This document shows positions 7,807 through 16,555 of a stretch of DNA of 64,000 bases, one piece after another. The notes beneath the pieces are model-generated. The model was given only the letters and a program-made list of their open reading frames with translations, made no database searches and had not been told where the DNA came from. Position numbers and translations under genes: made by a program. The stretch lies in NCBI GenBank assembly GCA_963846885.1, contig CAWJXS010000009.1, forward strand, positions 1 to 64,000, read 5' to 3'. Position 1 is the stretch's first letter. Each line of letters opens with the position of its first letter. Source of the stretch: RPQJ01 sp963846885. Lineage in GTDB: Bacteria > Pseudomonadota > Gammaproteobacteria > Steroidobacterales > Steroidobacteraceae.

Positions 7807-9888
7807 GTGAACGTCCACAAGACCAGCTTCCAGTACGGCCCGCACACTGTCTCGATCGAAACCGGCCGCCTGGCCCGCCAGGCTGACGGTTCCGTCCTCG
7901 TCTCCATGGGCGACACGGTGGTGCTCGTCACCGCCGTCGGCCGCCGCGAAGCGCAGCCGGGCAAGGATTTCTTCCCGCTCACCGTCAACTACATCGAGAA
8001 GACGTACGCCGCGGGCCGCATCCCGGGTGGCTTCTTCAAGCGCGAAGGCCGTCCTTCGGAAAAAGAGACGCTGATCTCGCGCCTCATCGACCGCCCGATC
8101 CGTCCGCTGTTTCCTGAGTTCTTCTTCAACGAAGTCCAGGTCGTCGCGACGGTCGTCTCGCTCGACCCGGAAATCGATTCCGACATCCCGGCGATGATTG
8201 GCGCGTCGGCGGCGCTCGCGCTGTCGGGCATCCCGTTCAAGGGCCCCATCGGTGGCGCGCGCGTCGGCTACATCGAAGGCAAGTACGTCCTGAACCCGTC
8301 CACCAAGGACATGAAGACGTCTGACCTCGACCTCGTCGTCGCCGGCACGGCCGACGCGGTGCTGATGGTCGAATCTGAAGCCAACCTGCTGTCCGAAGCC
8401 GTGATGCTCGGCGCCGTGGTCTACGGTCACGAGCAGATGCAGGTCGCGATCAACGCGATCCGCGAACTCGCCGCCAAGGCCGGCAAGCCGTCGTGGGACT
8501 GGAAGGCGCCGGAACTCGACGCCGACCTCGCGAAGGCTGTCGCCGCGCAGGCTGAAGCCGAACTCGTCAAGGCCTACCAGATCACCGAGAAGCAGGCGCG
8601 CCACACCCGCGTCGGCGAACTCAAGAAGGCGCTGGTCGAAGCGCTCGCCACGGGCGAGGGCGCCAAGTACCAGGCGCGCCAGGTCACCGACGAACTCGGC
8701 CGCCTCGAGTACAACATCGTGCGTCGCCGCATCATCGCGGGCGAGCCGCGCATCGACGGCCGCGACATGCACACGGTCCGCAAGATCACCGTCGAGACGG
8801 GCGTGCTGCCGCGCACGCACGGTTCGGCGCTGTTCACGCGCGGCGAAACGCAGGCGCTGGTCACGACCACGCTCGGCACCGGCCGCGACGCGCAGATCAT
8901 CGACGCGCTGGCCGGCGAGCGCAAAGAACCGTTCATGCTCCACTACAACTTCCCGCCGTTCTCGGTGGGTGAGACGGGCATGATGGGTTCGCCGAAGCGC
9001 CGCGAGATCGGCCACGGCAACCTGGCGCGCCGCGGCGTGTCGGCTGTCATGCCCGACATGACGACCTTCCCGTACATCATCCGCATCGTGTCCGAGATCA
9101 CCGAGTCGAACGGTTCGAGCTCGATGGCCTCGGTCTGCGGCACCAGCCTCTCGCTGATGGACGCGGGCGTGCCGCTCAAGGCGCCGGTGGCCGGCGTCGC
9201 GATGGGCCTCGTGCTCGAAGGCGGCAAGTTCCAGGTGCTCACCGACATCCTCGGTGACGAAGACCACCTCGGCGACATGGATTTCAAGGTGGCCGGTTCT
9301 GCGTCGGGCGTCACCGCCCTGCAGATGGACATCAAGATCGAAGGCATCACCAAGGAAATCATGCAGGTCGCGCTCGATTCGGCGCACAAGGCCCGCTTGC
9401 ACATCCTCGGCGAGATGAACAAGGTGCTGTCGAGCGCGCGTCCGCAGATGTCGGAATGGGCGCCCACGATCATCACCATGAAGATCGACCCGGAGAAGAT
9501 CCGCGAAGTCATCGGCAAGGGCGGCGCCGTCATCCGTGCGATCACGGAAGAGACGGGCACCACGATCGACATCGAGAACGACGGCACGGTCAAGATCGCA
9601 TCCGTCAGCGGCGCCGCAGGCCGCGAAGCGCAGAAGCGCATCGAGCTGATCACGTCGGAAGTCGAAGTGGGCGCGGTCTACGAAGGCAAGGTCGTCCGCC
9701 TGATGGACTTCGGCGCGTTCGTGCAGATCCTGCCGGGCAAGGACGGTCTCGTGCACATCTCGCAGATCAGCGAAGAGCGCGTCGAGCGCGTCAGCGACAA
9801 GCTGAAGGAAGGCGATGTCGTGCGCGTGAAGGTGCTCGAAGTCGATCGCCAGGGCCGCGTGCGCCTGTCGATGCGGCACAGCGAGTGA
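7807..9888 (+). CDS. pnp: Polyribonucleotide nucleotidyltransferase (PNPase)
   Basis: PNPase is the phosphorolytic 3'-5' exoribonuclease of the RNA degradosome. The 693-residue protein shows two RNase PH cores separated by the all-alpha linker, the second core carrying DEDHLGDMDFKVAG (active-site aspartates around 484-493). A KH domain (GKGGAVIRAITEETG) and an S1 domain (YEGKVVRLMDFGAFVQILPG) follow, ending shortly after RVRLSMR, so there is almost no C-terminal tail. The start is GTG (VNVHKTSFQYG) without an obvious Shine-Dalgarno sequence. A hairpin precedes it and a strong terminator follows. Confidence 0.97.
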   Translation: MNVHKTSFQYGPHTVSIETGRLARQADGSVLVSMGDTVVLVTAVGRREAQPGKDFFPLTVNYIEKTYAAGRIPGGFFKREGRPSEKETLISRLIDRPIRPLFPEFFFNEVQVVATVVSLDPEIDSDIPAMIGASAALALSGIPFKGPIGGARVGYIEGKYVLNPSTKDMKTSDLDLVVAGTADAVLMVESEANLLSEAVMLGAVVYGHEQMQVAINAIRELAAKAGKPSWDWKAPELDADLAKAVAAQAEAELVKAYQITEKQARHTRVGELKKALVEALATGEGAKYQARQVTDELGRLEYNIVRRRIIAGEPRIDGRDMHTVRKITVETGVLPRTHGSALFTRGETQALVTTTLGTGRDAQIIDALAGERKEPFMLHYNFPPFSVGETGMMGSPKRREIGHGNLARRGVSAVMPDMTTFPYIIRIVSEITESNGSSSMASVCGTSLSLMDAGVPLKAPVAGVAMGLVLEGGKFQVLTDILGDEDHLGDMDFKVAGSASGVTALQMDIKIEGITKEIMQVALDSAHKARLHILGEMNKVLSSARPQMSEWAPTIITMKIDPEKIREVIGKGGAVIRAITEETGTTIDIENDGTVKIASVSGAAGREAQKRIELITSEVEVGAVYEGKVVRLMDFGAFVQILPGKDGLVHISQISEERVERVSDKLKEGDVVRVKVLEVDRQGRVRLSMRHSE

Positions 9889-9898
9889 TCGTTCTGCA

Positions 9899-9946
9899 CC
9901 TCTCCCGCGCAAGTGGGAGAGGTCGCGCAAAGCGCGGGTGAGGGCG
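9899..9946. repeat. REP-like palindromic element after pnp
   Basis: CCTCTCCC (9899-9906) and GGGAGAGG (9915-9922) form a stem, followed by CGCGCAAAGCGCG and GGGTGAGGGC. This arrangement matches the extragenic palindrome type common in Xanthomonadales and other GC-rich proteobacteria. It lies between the pnp stop and its terminator. Only this copy was noticed in the window. Confidence 0.65.
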
Positions 9947-9966
9947 GATCGCTCTCGCCAACGAAG

Positions 9967-9992
9967 AAGGCCGGCGCTTTGCCGGCCTTTTT
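9967..9992 (+). terminator. Intrinsic terminator of the rpsO-pnp unit
   Basis: AAGGCCGGC and GCCGGCCTT form a 9-bp stem around GCTTT-type loop bases, followed by a T-run. It ends the long translation operon before the convergent serine hydrolase gene. Confidence 0.85.
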
Positions 9993-10080
9993 CATTGGGG
10001 CTGCTGTCAAGCGGGAGGTTCAACTCATCCGGTGACTCGCACCGGACCACCGCAGGCCGGCGCAGCGTCAGGCTCGTCGC

Positions 10081-11557
10081 TCACCGCACGCGCCGGTAGC
10101 GGTACGCTCCGTCGTCCATCGTGAACGAGACCGCCTGTCCGGACTCGTCCAGCGTGAACTGCACGCGCGAGGCGACGGCTCGCGTGATCGAACCCGGTGG
10201 CGATTCCGTTACGAAGCTCGTTGGACCTGTCGGCCGGAGCATGGCCGCGCCGGCCTCGATGTCGGCGGCCTCGGGATCGAGCAGCTGCAGCCCTCCGGCG
10301 ACAGCGAGCACGACAACCTGCTCGCCGGAACGATCGCGATACTTGACCCTCGAAGCGCGCGAAGTTCGCGGACGTGCCAGCCGCCATCGCGGGCGACGAC
10401 GCCGCAGCCTTGCGTATCGGCTCGGCCACCAGCTTGAGGATGCCGGCGCTGAGCTCGCGCGGACCGTCGTCTGCATTCATCAGCAGGATGACGCCGACGC
10501 GGCTCGACGGATCGAGCAGCAGGCTCGATTTATAGCCAGGGAGGCTGCCGCCATGGTCGATACGTGCGCCAGCATCGTTGCGCGTGAGTCGCCAGCCGAG
10601 GCCCCAGCCCTGGCTCCAGTCCGGCAGCAGGAAATGCGGCCGATGCATGTCGCGCAACGACGCGCCGGTGAGCACCGGACCCGCATTCGCATCCGAGTCA
10701 CGGAACTGGAACGAGGCCCACTTCGCGAGATCGCGAACAGAGGACACGAGCGAACCAACGGAGTCGAACGCGTCCGTCCGTTGCATCTGCTGCTCGACCG
10801 CGCGCGGGCCGTCCGGCGTCCGCCGGCCGTAAGGCACGGCGAGACCGGGGCGCGTTGCGCTTCCATCGAGGACTTCGGTGGCCGTAAGGCCGAGTGGTTG
10901 CAGCACGTTGCTGCTGAGGTATCTCGCATACGGCACGCCAGACACCTGTTGCACCAGCTGCCCGGCGACCGCATATCCGTAATTCGAGTAAGCGAGACGG
11001 GTCTGCGGCGGCAGCACCAGCGGCGTGTCGCTGGTGGCGCTCGCGATTGATTTGGCGTCCGGACTCACCAGGGCATCCCAGTCGGAGCCAGGCAACTCGC
11101 GCTGCAGGCCTGCGGTGTGTGACAGCAGGTTCCAGACGCGCACCGGCGACCCCGGCGTGCTGTCCTTGGGCGCGAACCACGTCAGGTGACGGCTGACCGG
11201 ATCGTCGAGCGAAAGCTTGCCGCGCTCTGCGAGCTGGACTACCGCCGTCGCAGCGAAAGTCTTGCTGATCGAGGCGATGCGATAGAGCGTCTGGTCAGTG
11301 CTCGGGATGCGCTGCGCCACGTCGGCATAGCCATAACCCTTGCTCCACAGCAGCTGCTGGTCGTGCACCACGCCGACCGCGAAGCCCGGCAGGTCGAACC
11401 GGTAGCGCTGGCCCTCGAGCCAGACGTCGAGTCGGGCGAGCGCGTCGCGGACGGCCGGGTCGCTCGCGACCGAAACGGCGCGATCCTGCGCCGGCGCCTG
11501 CGTGGCGGGTGCGAAAAAAGCCAGGGCAACCAGGCTCGCGGCAATCGCGTGATTCAT
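10081..11557 (-). pseudogene. Exported serine hydrolase (class C beta-lactamase family), frameshifted near 3' end
   Basis: Beta-lactamase-like serine hydrolase/D-Ala-D-Ala carboxypeptidase family. The ATG at 11557 gives a signal peptide (ALAFFAPATQAPAQD). Catalytic features are S96-x-x-K99 (SISK), YSN in the YSNYGYAVAG block, and HGG in place of the KTG box. The frame is coherent to FARFEG (about residue 404), then turns into arginine-rich nonsense that continues to 10025. The natural C-terminal domain (KYRDRSGEQVVVLAVAGG to DGAYRYRRVR) continues in the next frame and stops at 10081. One extra base near 10343-10348 explains this. The catalytic domain is complete, so activity may persist; a sequencing error is equally possible. 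Confidence 0.85.
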
Positions 11558-11757
11558 TGGCGATGATCTCCTCACGGTCCAAGCCATAGGCCCTGCGCGA
11601 GCCTCACAACTGGTAGTGCGGCAGTTCTACGCGAGCCCTGCGCAAAGTCCACCATAATTCGCTGGCAAAGCTGTCCTCGACCAGGCACGGCGAGGGCCGG
11701 GTGGGGACCTTGGCACGCCGGGCCCATAGGGAGCTGATACCCGGTCATGCAACCGTA

Positions 11758-11786
11758 TTGACGGCCAGTTTACAGTTCGATAGATT
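11758..11786 (+). promoter_or_regulatory. ars operon promoter/operator region
   Basis: TTGACG (11758-11763) and TAGATT (11781-11786) are exactly 17 bp apart. The predicted transcription start falls at about 11793, essentially on the arsR ATG at 11794, and no Shine-Dalgarno sequence precedes that ATG. The AT-rich GTTCGATAGATTTAAAAATA around the -10 is a plausible ArsR binding site, by analogy with other ars promoters. Confidence 0.65.
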
Positions 11787-11793
11787 TAAAAAT

Positions 11794-12141
11794 ATGAAGC
11801 ATCAAGCGGTGGTTCGGGCGCTCGCGGCGCTGGCGCAGGAGTCGCGGCTCGCCGTTTTTCGCCTGCTGGTCAATCGCGGTCCCGAGGGCTATCCGGCCGG
11901 AGAGATCGGCGAATTGCTCGAGATCCCAGGTCCAACGCTTTCGTTCCACCTCAAGGAACTCGCGCAGGCGGGCCTGATCACTTCGCGCCGGGAAAGCCGG
12001 TTCATCTATTACGCCCCGGCCTTCGAGCGCATGAACGAATTGCTCGGGTACCTCACCGAAAACTGCTGCACCCAGGGCACGGTCTGCGCCACGGCGTGCG
12101 CGCCGAAGAACACGTCGAGCCGCAAGCGAAAGACAGCGTGA
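11794..12141 (+). CDS. arsR: ArsR-family metalloregulator of the arsenic operon
   Basis: ArsR/SmtB winged-helix repressor that should release DNA on binding arsenite. The 115-residue product has the helix-turn-helix segment GPTLSFHLKELAQAGLI and a wing (RRESRFIYYAP). Cysteines C91, C92 and C98 near the C-terminus (CC-x5-C) match the arsenic site described for the Acidithiobacillus ferrooxidans ArsR rather than the CxCxxC site of the plasmid R773 type. A longer reading from 11701 exists, but the promoter elements lie inside it, so ATG 11794 is preferred. arsC follows 37 bp later. Confidence 0.93.
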   Translation: MKHQAVVRALAALAQESRLAVFRLLVNRGPEGYPAGEIGELLEIPGPTLSFHLKELAQAGLITSRRESRFIYYAPAFERMNELLGYLTENCCTQGTVCATACAPKNTSSRKRKTA

Positions 12142-12178
12142 ACGCCAGCGCTGCGCTCGCCCACCAGGAACCTCATGC

Positions 12179-12658
12179 ATGAACGTCCTTTTCCTGTGCA
12201 CCGGAAACTCCTGCCGCTCGATCCTCGGCGAGGCCACGTTCAATCACCTGGCGCCAGCCGGCTGGCGGGCCATGAGCGCCGGCAGCAAGCCCACCGGCCA
12301 GGTTCATCCGCGCTCGCTGGCGCTGCTGCGACGCGAAGGCATTGCGACGGAGGGTTACCACAGCAAGTCGTGGGACAACCTGCCAGCGACGCCCGACATC
12401 GTGATCACGGTTTGCGCCAGCGCGGCGGGTGAAACCTGCCCTGCTTATCTCGGCCCGGTGCTCCGTACGCACTGGGGTGTCGACGACCCGGCCCACGCAA
12501 CAGGCACCGACGAGCAGGTCGACGCGGCGTTCATGCAGGCTTACCGCACCCTGCGGCGGCGCATCGAGGCGTTTCTCGCGCTGCCACTCGACGATCTCGC
12601 GCGTGATCCGCGTGGCCTCAAGGCTGCAATGGACCGGATCGGCGCAACGGTGAACTGA
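12179..12658 (+). CDS. arsC: Arsenate reductase, LMW-phosphatase family (thioredoxin type)
   Basis: Reduces arsenate to arsenite for export by the next gene. The 159-residue protein starts with the LMW-PTPase P-loop: nucleophile Cys7 in a C-x5-R motif (CTGNSCR). Additional cysteines C79 and C87 (VCASAAGETCP) are placed to form the redox relay disulfide, and GVDDP supplies the general acid aspartate. This is the thioredoxin-linked class, not the glutaredoxin-type ArsC of R773. An overlapping ATG 4 bases upstream is in another frame. The Acr3 gene starts 2 bp after its stop. Confidence 0.93.
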   Translation: MNVLFLCTGNSCRSILGEATFNHLAPAGWRAMSAGSKPTGQVHPRSLALLRREGIATEGYHSKSWDNLPATPDIVITVCASAAGETCPAYLGPVLRTHWGVDDPAHATGTDEQVDAAFMQAYRTLRRRIEAFLALPLDDLARDPRGLKAAMDRIGATVN

Positions 12659-12660
12659 AC

Positions 12661-13731
12661 ATGTCCGTGCAATGCGAAGTGACAGCGAAGCAGGCCGCCG
12701 GCGCGCCGATGAGCGTCTTCGAGCGCTACCTGACGGTCTGGGTGTTCGTCTGCATCATCGTCGGTGTCCTCGTCGGGCAGGTGTTCCCCGGGGTGTTTCA
12801 GGCTGTCGGGCGGTGGGAGGTGGCGAAGGTCAACCTGCCGGTCGGGCTGCTCATCTGGGTGATGATCATCCCGATGCTGGTGAAGGTGGATTTCTCGGCC
12901 CTGCACGAAGTCCGGCAACACGTTCGCGGCATCGGCGTCACGCTGTTCGTGAACTGGCTCGTCAAGCCTTTTTCGATGGCGCTGCTGGCGTGGATCTTCA
13001 TCCGGCACCTGTTCGCGCCGTGGCTGCCGGCCGAACAGATCGACAGTTACATCGCCGGGCTGATCCTGCTCGCCGCGGCACCCTGTACAGCCATGGTGTT
13101 CGTGTGGAGCCGGCTGACCAACGGCGACCCGATGTTCACGCTCACGCAGGTTGCGCTCAACGACTCGATCATGGTCGTCGCGTTCGCGCCGCTCGTGGGA
13201 CTGCTGCTTGGCATTGCCGCCATCACGGTGCCGTGGGACACGCTCATCACGTCCGTCGTGCTCTACATCGTCATCCCCGTGATCATCGCGCAGCTCTGGC
13301 GCCGCTCGCTCCTCGCCAAGGGGCAAGCCGCGTTCGACGCGACGATGGCCCGCATCGGGCCGTGGTCGATTGCTGCGCTGCTGCTGACCCTGGTGCTGCT
13401 GTTCGCGTTCCAGGGCAAGGCCATCATCGACCAGCCGCTAGTGATCGCGCTGCTGGCCGTGCCGATCCTGATCCAGGTGTTCTTCAACTCCTCGCTGGCC
13501 TACTGGCTGAACCGTGTCGTTGGCGAGACGCACAGCATCGCGTGTCCCTCGGCGCTCATCGGCGCCTCCAACTTCTTCGAACTGGCCGTGGCCGCTGCCA
13601 TCAGCCTGTTCGGGTTCGAGTCGGGTGCAGCCCTGGCCACCGTCGTCGGCGTCCTGATCGAGGTGCCGGTCATGCTGCTGGTCGTGCGCGTAGTCAACTC
13701 CACCAAGGGCTGGTACGAGCGCACGGCATGA
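12661..13731 (+). CDS. acr3: Arsenite efflux permease, Acr3 family
   Basis: Inner-membrane carrier that expels arsenite. The 356-residue protein is strongly hydrophobic with about ten membrane segments, starting with RYLTVWVFVCIIVGVLVG. It contains AAAPCTAMVFVWS with a conserved cysteine at about residue 142 and SIACPSALIGASNFFELAVA near the C-terminal end, both characteristic of Acr3 (BASS superfamily) rather than ArsB. Its stop overlaps the next gene's ATG by 4 bp, so the downstream ATP-grasp protein is translationally coupled to it. Confidence 0.95.
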   Translation: MSVQCEVTAKQAAGAPMSVFERYLTVWVFVCIIVGVLVGQVFPGVFQAVGRWEVAKVNLPVGLLIWVMIIPMLVKVDFSALHEVRQHVRGIGVTLFVNWLVKPFSMALLAWIFIRHLFAPWLPAEQIDSYIAGLILLAAAPCTAMVFVWSRLTNGDPMFTLTQVALNDSIMVVAFAPLVGLLLGIAAITVPWDTLITSVVLYIVIPVIIAQLWRRSLLAKGQAAFDATMARIGPWSIAALLLTLVLLFAFQGKAIIDQPLVIALLAVPILIQVFFNSSLAYWLNRVVGETHSIACPSALIGASNFFELAVAAAISLFGFESGAALATVVGVLIEVPVMLLVVRVVNSTKGWYERTA

Positions 13732-15017
13732 CTACTCCAGGTTTGCCCCTGGCTGCCCGGCTCAACGCAGCGTGCCAGTGCATCTGGGTGGACCGCGACA
13801 AGCTCGCAGCCCGGTTGCAGCAGCAGCTGGGCGCGACTGGCCCGGCGCTGCCGGAAGGCCTGGTCTCGGGCAGCGTCGTCTTCGTCGAGGCGAAGCACGT
13901 CCAGGCGATGGATCGCACGATTGCGCTCATCACGCGTGTAGTTCGTTCGGACGCGTTCGAGGAACGCATCGCCGCAGCCGCGCCGGCGATCGCCCGTGCG
14001 CCACGGCCCGCCACCGGCGGGGTGCTCGGTTTCGACTTCCACCTGGGCGCTCCAGAGCCGCAGCTCATCGAGATCAACACCAACCCGGGTGGCTTGCTGG
14101 TGAGCCTGGAGCTTGCGCGCGCTGCCACGGCGTACTGCGATTGCCTGACGGAGCCGCTTGCGGTGATGTCTGCTGCTGCGGTGCCGCTCGCTGCGGTCGA
14201 GGCGCGGGTGGTGGAGGGGTTCCGCGCCGAATTCGGCCGTGCGCGAGGGCAAGCGCCGCTGCGGACCATCGCGATCGTCGACGACACGCCGGCCGGGCAG
14301 TACCTGCTGCCTGAATTCATGCTGTACCGGACGCTGCTCGAGCAGGCCGGTCATCGGGTCCTCATCGCGGACGCCGCGGATGCCCGGATCGAGGGCGACG
14401 CACTCACGATCGGGGGCGAGACGGTAGACCTGGTCTACAATCGCTGCACCGACTTCTACCTCGAGGAAGAGAGGCACGCGGCCCTGCGCGAAGCCTACGA
14501 GCGCAGCCTCGCTGTGCTCACACCCCATCCGGCGGCGCACGCCCGCTGGGCCGACAAGCGGGTGCTGGCCTGGTTGCGCGACGAGTCTCTCCTGCGCCTC
14601 GCGGGCCTGGAAGACGGCGACATGGCCCATCTCAACGCAACGATTCCGCACACCGAGGTGGTGGAAGCCGGGCACGGCGCCGATCTATGGGCTCGGCGCA
14701 AGGACCTGTTCTTCAAGCCAGCCGACGGCTTCGGCGGCAAGGCCGCCTATCGCGGCGACAAGCTGACGCGGAAAGCGTTCGAGCATGTGCTGGCCCATCG
14801 TTACGTCGCGCAGGCTGTGGCGCCGACGTCCTCACGCCACGTGCCGCTGGAGGAGGGCGATGGAGCCGACTTGCGCGTCGACGTGCGCAATTTTGCTGAT
14901 GGAGGCGAGACGTTGCTGCGCGCCGCCCGGCTGTATCGCGGGCAGACGACGAATTTCCGCACGGCTGGCGGCGGGTTCGCGCCGGTGCTGACCGTCCCTG
15001 ACAGCACCGGGCACTGA
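13728..15017 (+). CDS. ATP-grasp-like protein encoded in the arsenic operon
   Basis: 429-residue protein not assigned to a named enzyme. LIEINTNPGG, resembling the metal-binding E-x-N end of ATP-grasp enzymes, occurs at about residue 114, whereas the ATP-binding lysine/glycine-rich loop FFKPADGFGGKAAYRG occurs at about 328-343. This reversed order is that of circularly permuted ATP-grasp proteins such as glutathionylspermidine synthase. Such enzymes join a carboxylate to an amine or thiol using ATP. The ATG overlaps the acr3 stop (ATGA), placing it firmly in the ars operon. A role in thiol/peptide conjugation or another arsenic-related ligation is inference; the substrate is unknown. Confidence 0.8.
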   Translation: MTTPGLPLAARLNAACQCIWVDRDKLAARLQQQLGATGPALPEGLVSGSVVFVEAKHVQAMDRTIALITRVVRSDAFEERIAAAAPAIARAPRPATGGVLGFDFHLGAPEPQLIEINTNPGGLLVSLELARAATAYCDCLTEPLAVMSAAAVPLAAVEARVVEGFRAEFGRARGQAPLRTIAIVDDTPAGQYLLPEFMLYRTLLEQAGHRVLIADAADARIEGDALTIGGETVDLVYNRCTDFYLEEERHAALREAYERSLAVLTPHPAAHARWADKRVLAWLRDESLLRLAGLEDGDMAHLNATIPHTEVVEAGHGADLWARRKDLFFKPADGFGGKAAYRGDKLTRKAFEHVLAHRYVAQAVAPTSSRHVPLEEGDGADLRVDVRNFADGGETLLRAARLYRGQTTNFRTAGGGFAPVLTVPDSTGH

Positions 15018-15030
15018 AGAGCGCTGGCCG

Positions 15031-15585
15031 CTATTCGCCCTTGTCGCGGTCGTCCCGCCCGAAGGGGCGGGGAATGCGCGAGAACACTTCTTCCTGCAGC
15101 GACTTGAAGCGCTGGTAATTCTTGTGCGCCACCTGGGTCACCGTCTCGAGGGGGTCGACTCCCACCACGTGCTTGAAGCGATCACGCAACTCGCGCTGTT
15201 CCTTGGCGAAGAGCTGGATGCTTTCGTCGAGGTAGCGGCCGACGAAGTCCTGCAGGCCGTTGCCGTAGCTGCGGATCACTTGCGACAGGAAATCGCGACT
15301 CATCAGCGACTCGCCGCCGCCTTCCTGTTCCGCGATCACCTGCAGCAGGATGGTGCGCGTGATGTCCTGCTGCGACTTGCGATCGAGCACGACGAAGTCG
15401 ATGCGCTCGACCACCAGCCGGCGGATGTCCGCGAGCGTGACGTAGCGGCTTTCGACCGTGTCGTAAAGCCGGCGATTGGGATACTTGCGGATGACGCGAG
15501 GCCCACCACCCTTGGCGGTGCCGCTGCCTTCGCCGCTGCTCTTCGATTTTCTTGCTTTCGATTTCGTCGCCGCAGTCGTCGCCAT
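15031..15585 (-). CDS. phaR: Polyhydroxyalkanoate synthesis repressor PhaR
   Basis: DNA- and PHA-binding regulator of polyhydroxyalkanoate granule genes. After a Lys/Ser/Gly-rich start, the 184-residue protein has the PHB-accumulation regulator core (VIRKYPNRRLYDTVESRYVT, LADIRRLV, DITRTILLQVI) and a C-terminal part predicted helical (YLDESIQLFAKEQRELRDRF). It converges with the ars operon, 13 bp from its last stop. No PHA synthase or depolymerase gene lies in the window, so its targets are elsewhere. Confidence 0.93.
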   Translation of the reverse strand: MATTAATKSKARKSKSSGEGSGTAKGGGPRVIRKYPNRRLYDTVESRYVTLADIRRLVVERIDFVVLDRKSQQDITRTILLQVIAEQEGGGESLMSRDFLSQVIRSYGNGLQDFVGRYLDESIQLFAKEQRELRDRFKHVVGVDPLETVTQVAHKNYQRFKSLQEEVFSRIPRPFGRDDRDKGE

Positions 15586-15618
15586 CGTCCTGTGTCCTCG
15601 AGCCGGGCTGAGCCGGCG

Positions 15619-16545
15619 CTAGCAAACCACTTGCGGTGCCGTACGTGACGCACAGCCCGCAAAACCTTCGATGCGCCAATGCCCCAAGGCCCAATTCCAG
15701 ACTTGGTCCAGCGGCGCGCGTGCCAGTTCCAGCGGGGGCGATTGCCCCAGGAAGTCGAGCACGCTGACGAGGTACCGTGCCAGTCCGTCGCGATTGCCGA
15801 CGGCCGGCGCATTCCCCGACTTGGAGAGCTTAAGCCCTCGGTCGTCGACAGCAAGAGGCAAATGCAGATATCGCACTGCCGGCAGCCCCAGGGCGCGTTG
15901 CAGCAGCACCTGCCGCGCCGTGCTGCCGAGCAGGTCGCAGCCGCGCACGACGTCGGTGATGCCCTGTGCGGCGTCGTCGACGACCACGGCCAGTTGATAG
16001 GCATACAGGCCGTCCCTTCGGCGCAGCACGAAGTCGCCTCCCGTCATGGCCACGTCGACTGCTTGCGGCCCCAGGCTGCGGTCGTCGAAGGTGACGGCCC
16101 CGGCCGGCACGCGCAGGCGCAGTGCAGAGCCCAGGGCCGACGTTGGTTCGAGCGGAAGGCAGTCCGCAGGATGGAATAGCTCCTCGCCCGTGCCGGTGGG
16201 TCGCGCCATGTTCTCCGGCAGGCGCGCGAGTGCCGAGCGGCTGCAGCGACAGTCCCTGAGCACGCCCGCGCGTTCAAGTCGTGCGACGGCATCTGCATAG
16301 GCGTCGAAGCGATCGCTTTGTCGCAGCACCGGACCGTCCCACTCGAAGCCGTAGGCCTCGAGCTCCGCCATGATCAGGTCGGCCGCGCCGGGGCGGGTGC
16401 GCGGGGGGTCGAGGTCTTCGATGCGCAGGAGCCACTCGCCGCCGTGGGCACGCGCGTCGAGGTAGCTGCCGACCGCGGCTACGAGGGACCCGAAATGGAG
16501 CGCGCCGGAAGGCGAGGGCGCAAAGCGGCCGCGGTAGGGATTCAT
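15619..16545 (-). CDS. gluQ: Glutamyl-Q tRNA(Asp) synthetase
   Basis: Truncated GluRS paralogue that glutamylates queuosine-34 in tRNA(Asp) and lacks the anticodon-binding domain. The 308-residue protein starts RGRFAPSPSGALHFGS, with ALHFGS as the HIGH-like signature, and has KLSKSGNA as the KMSKS-like loop. A zinc-binding cysteine group is suggested by DCRCSRSAL and a later Cys in FHPADCLP. In many proteobacteria it is next to dksA, as here, where dksA lies just upstream with a repeat-containing gap between them. Confidence 0.95.
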   Translation of the reverse strand: MNPYRGRFAPSPSGALHFGSLVAAVGSYLDARAHGGEWLLRIEDLDPPRTRPGAADLIMAELEAYGFEWDGPVLRQSDRFDAYADAVARLERAGVLRDCRCSRSALARLPENMARPTGTGEELFHPADCLPLEPTSALGSALRLRVPAGAVTFDDRSLGPQAVDVAMTGGDFVLRRRDGLYAYQLAVVVDDAAQGITDVVRGCDLLGSTARQVLLQRALGLPAVRYLHLPLAVDDRGLKLSKSGNAPAVGNRDGLARYLVSVLDFLGQSPPLELARAPLDQVWNWALGHWRIEGFAGCASRTAPQVVC

Positions 16546-16555
16546 GCCCTCACCG

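Noticed and set aside
1132..10050. Very long minus-strand frames (500-855 residues) opposite nusA, infB, truB and pnp
   Set aside because: They mirror highly conserved plus-strand genes, have arginine/aspartate/histidine-heavy low-complexity translations and no family motifs. High third-position GC keeps the opposite frame open.
12672..13727. In-frame upstream extension of the ATP-grasp protein through acr3
   Set aside because: The extension is an out-of-frame reading of a clear Acr3 gene. The true start is the ATG at 13728 overlapping the acr3 stop.
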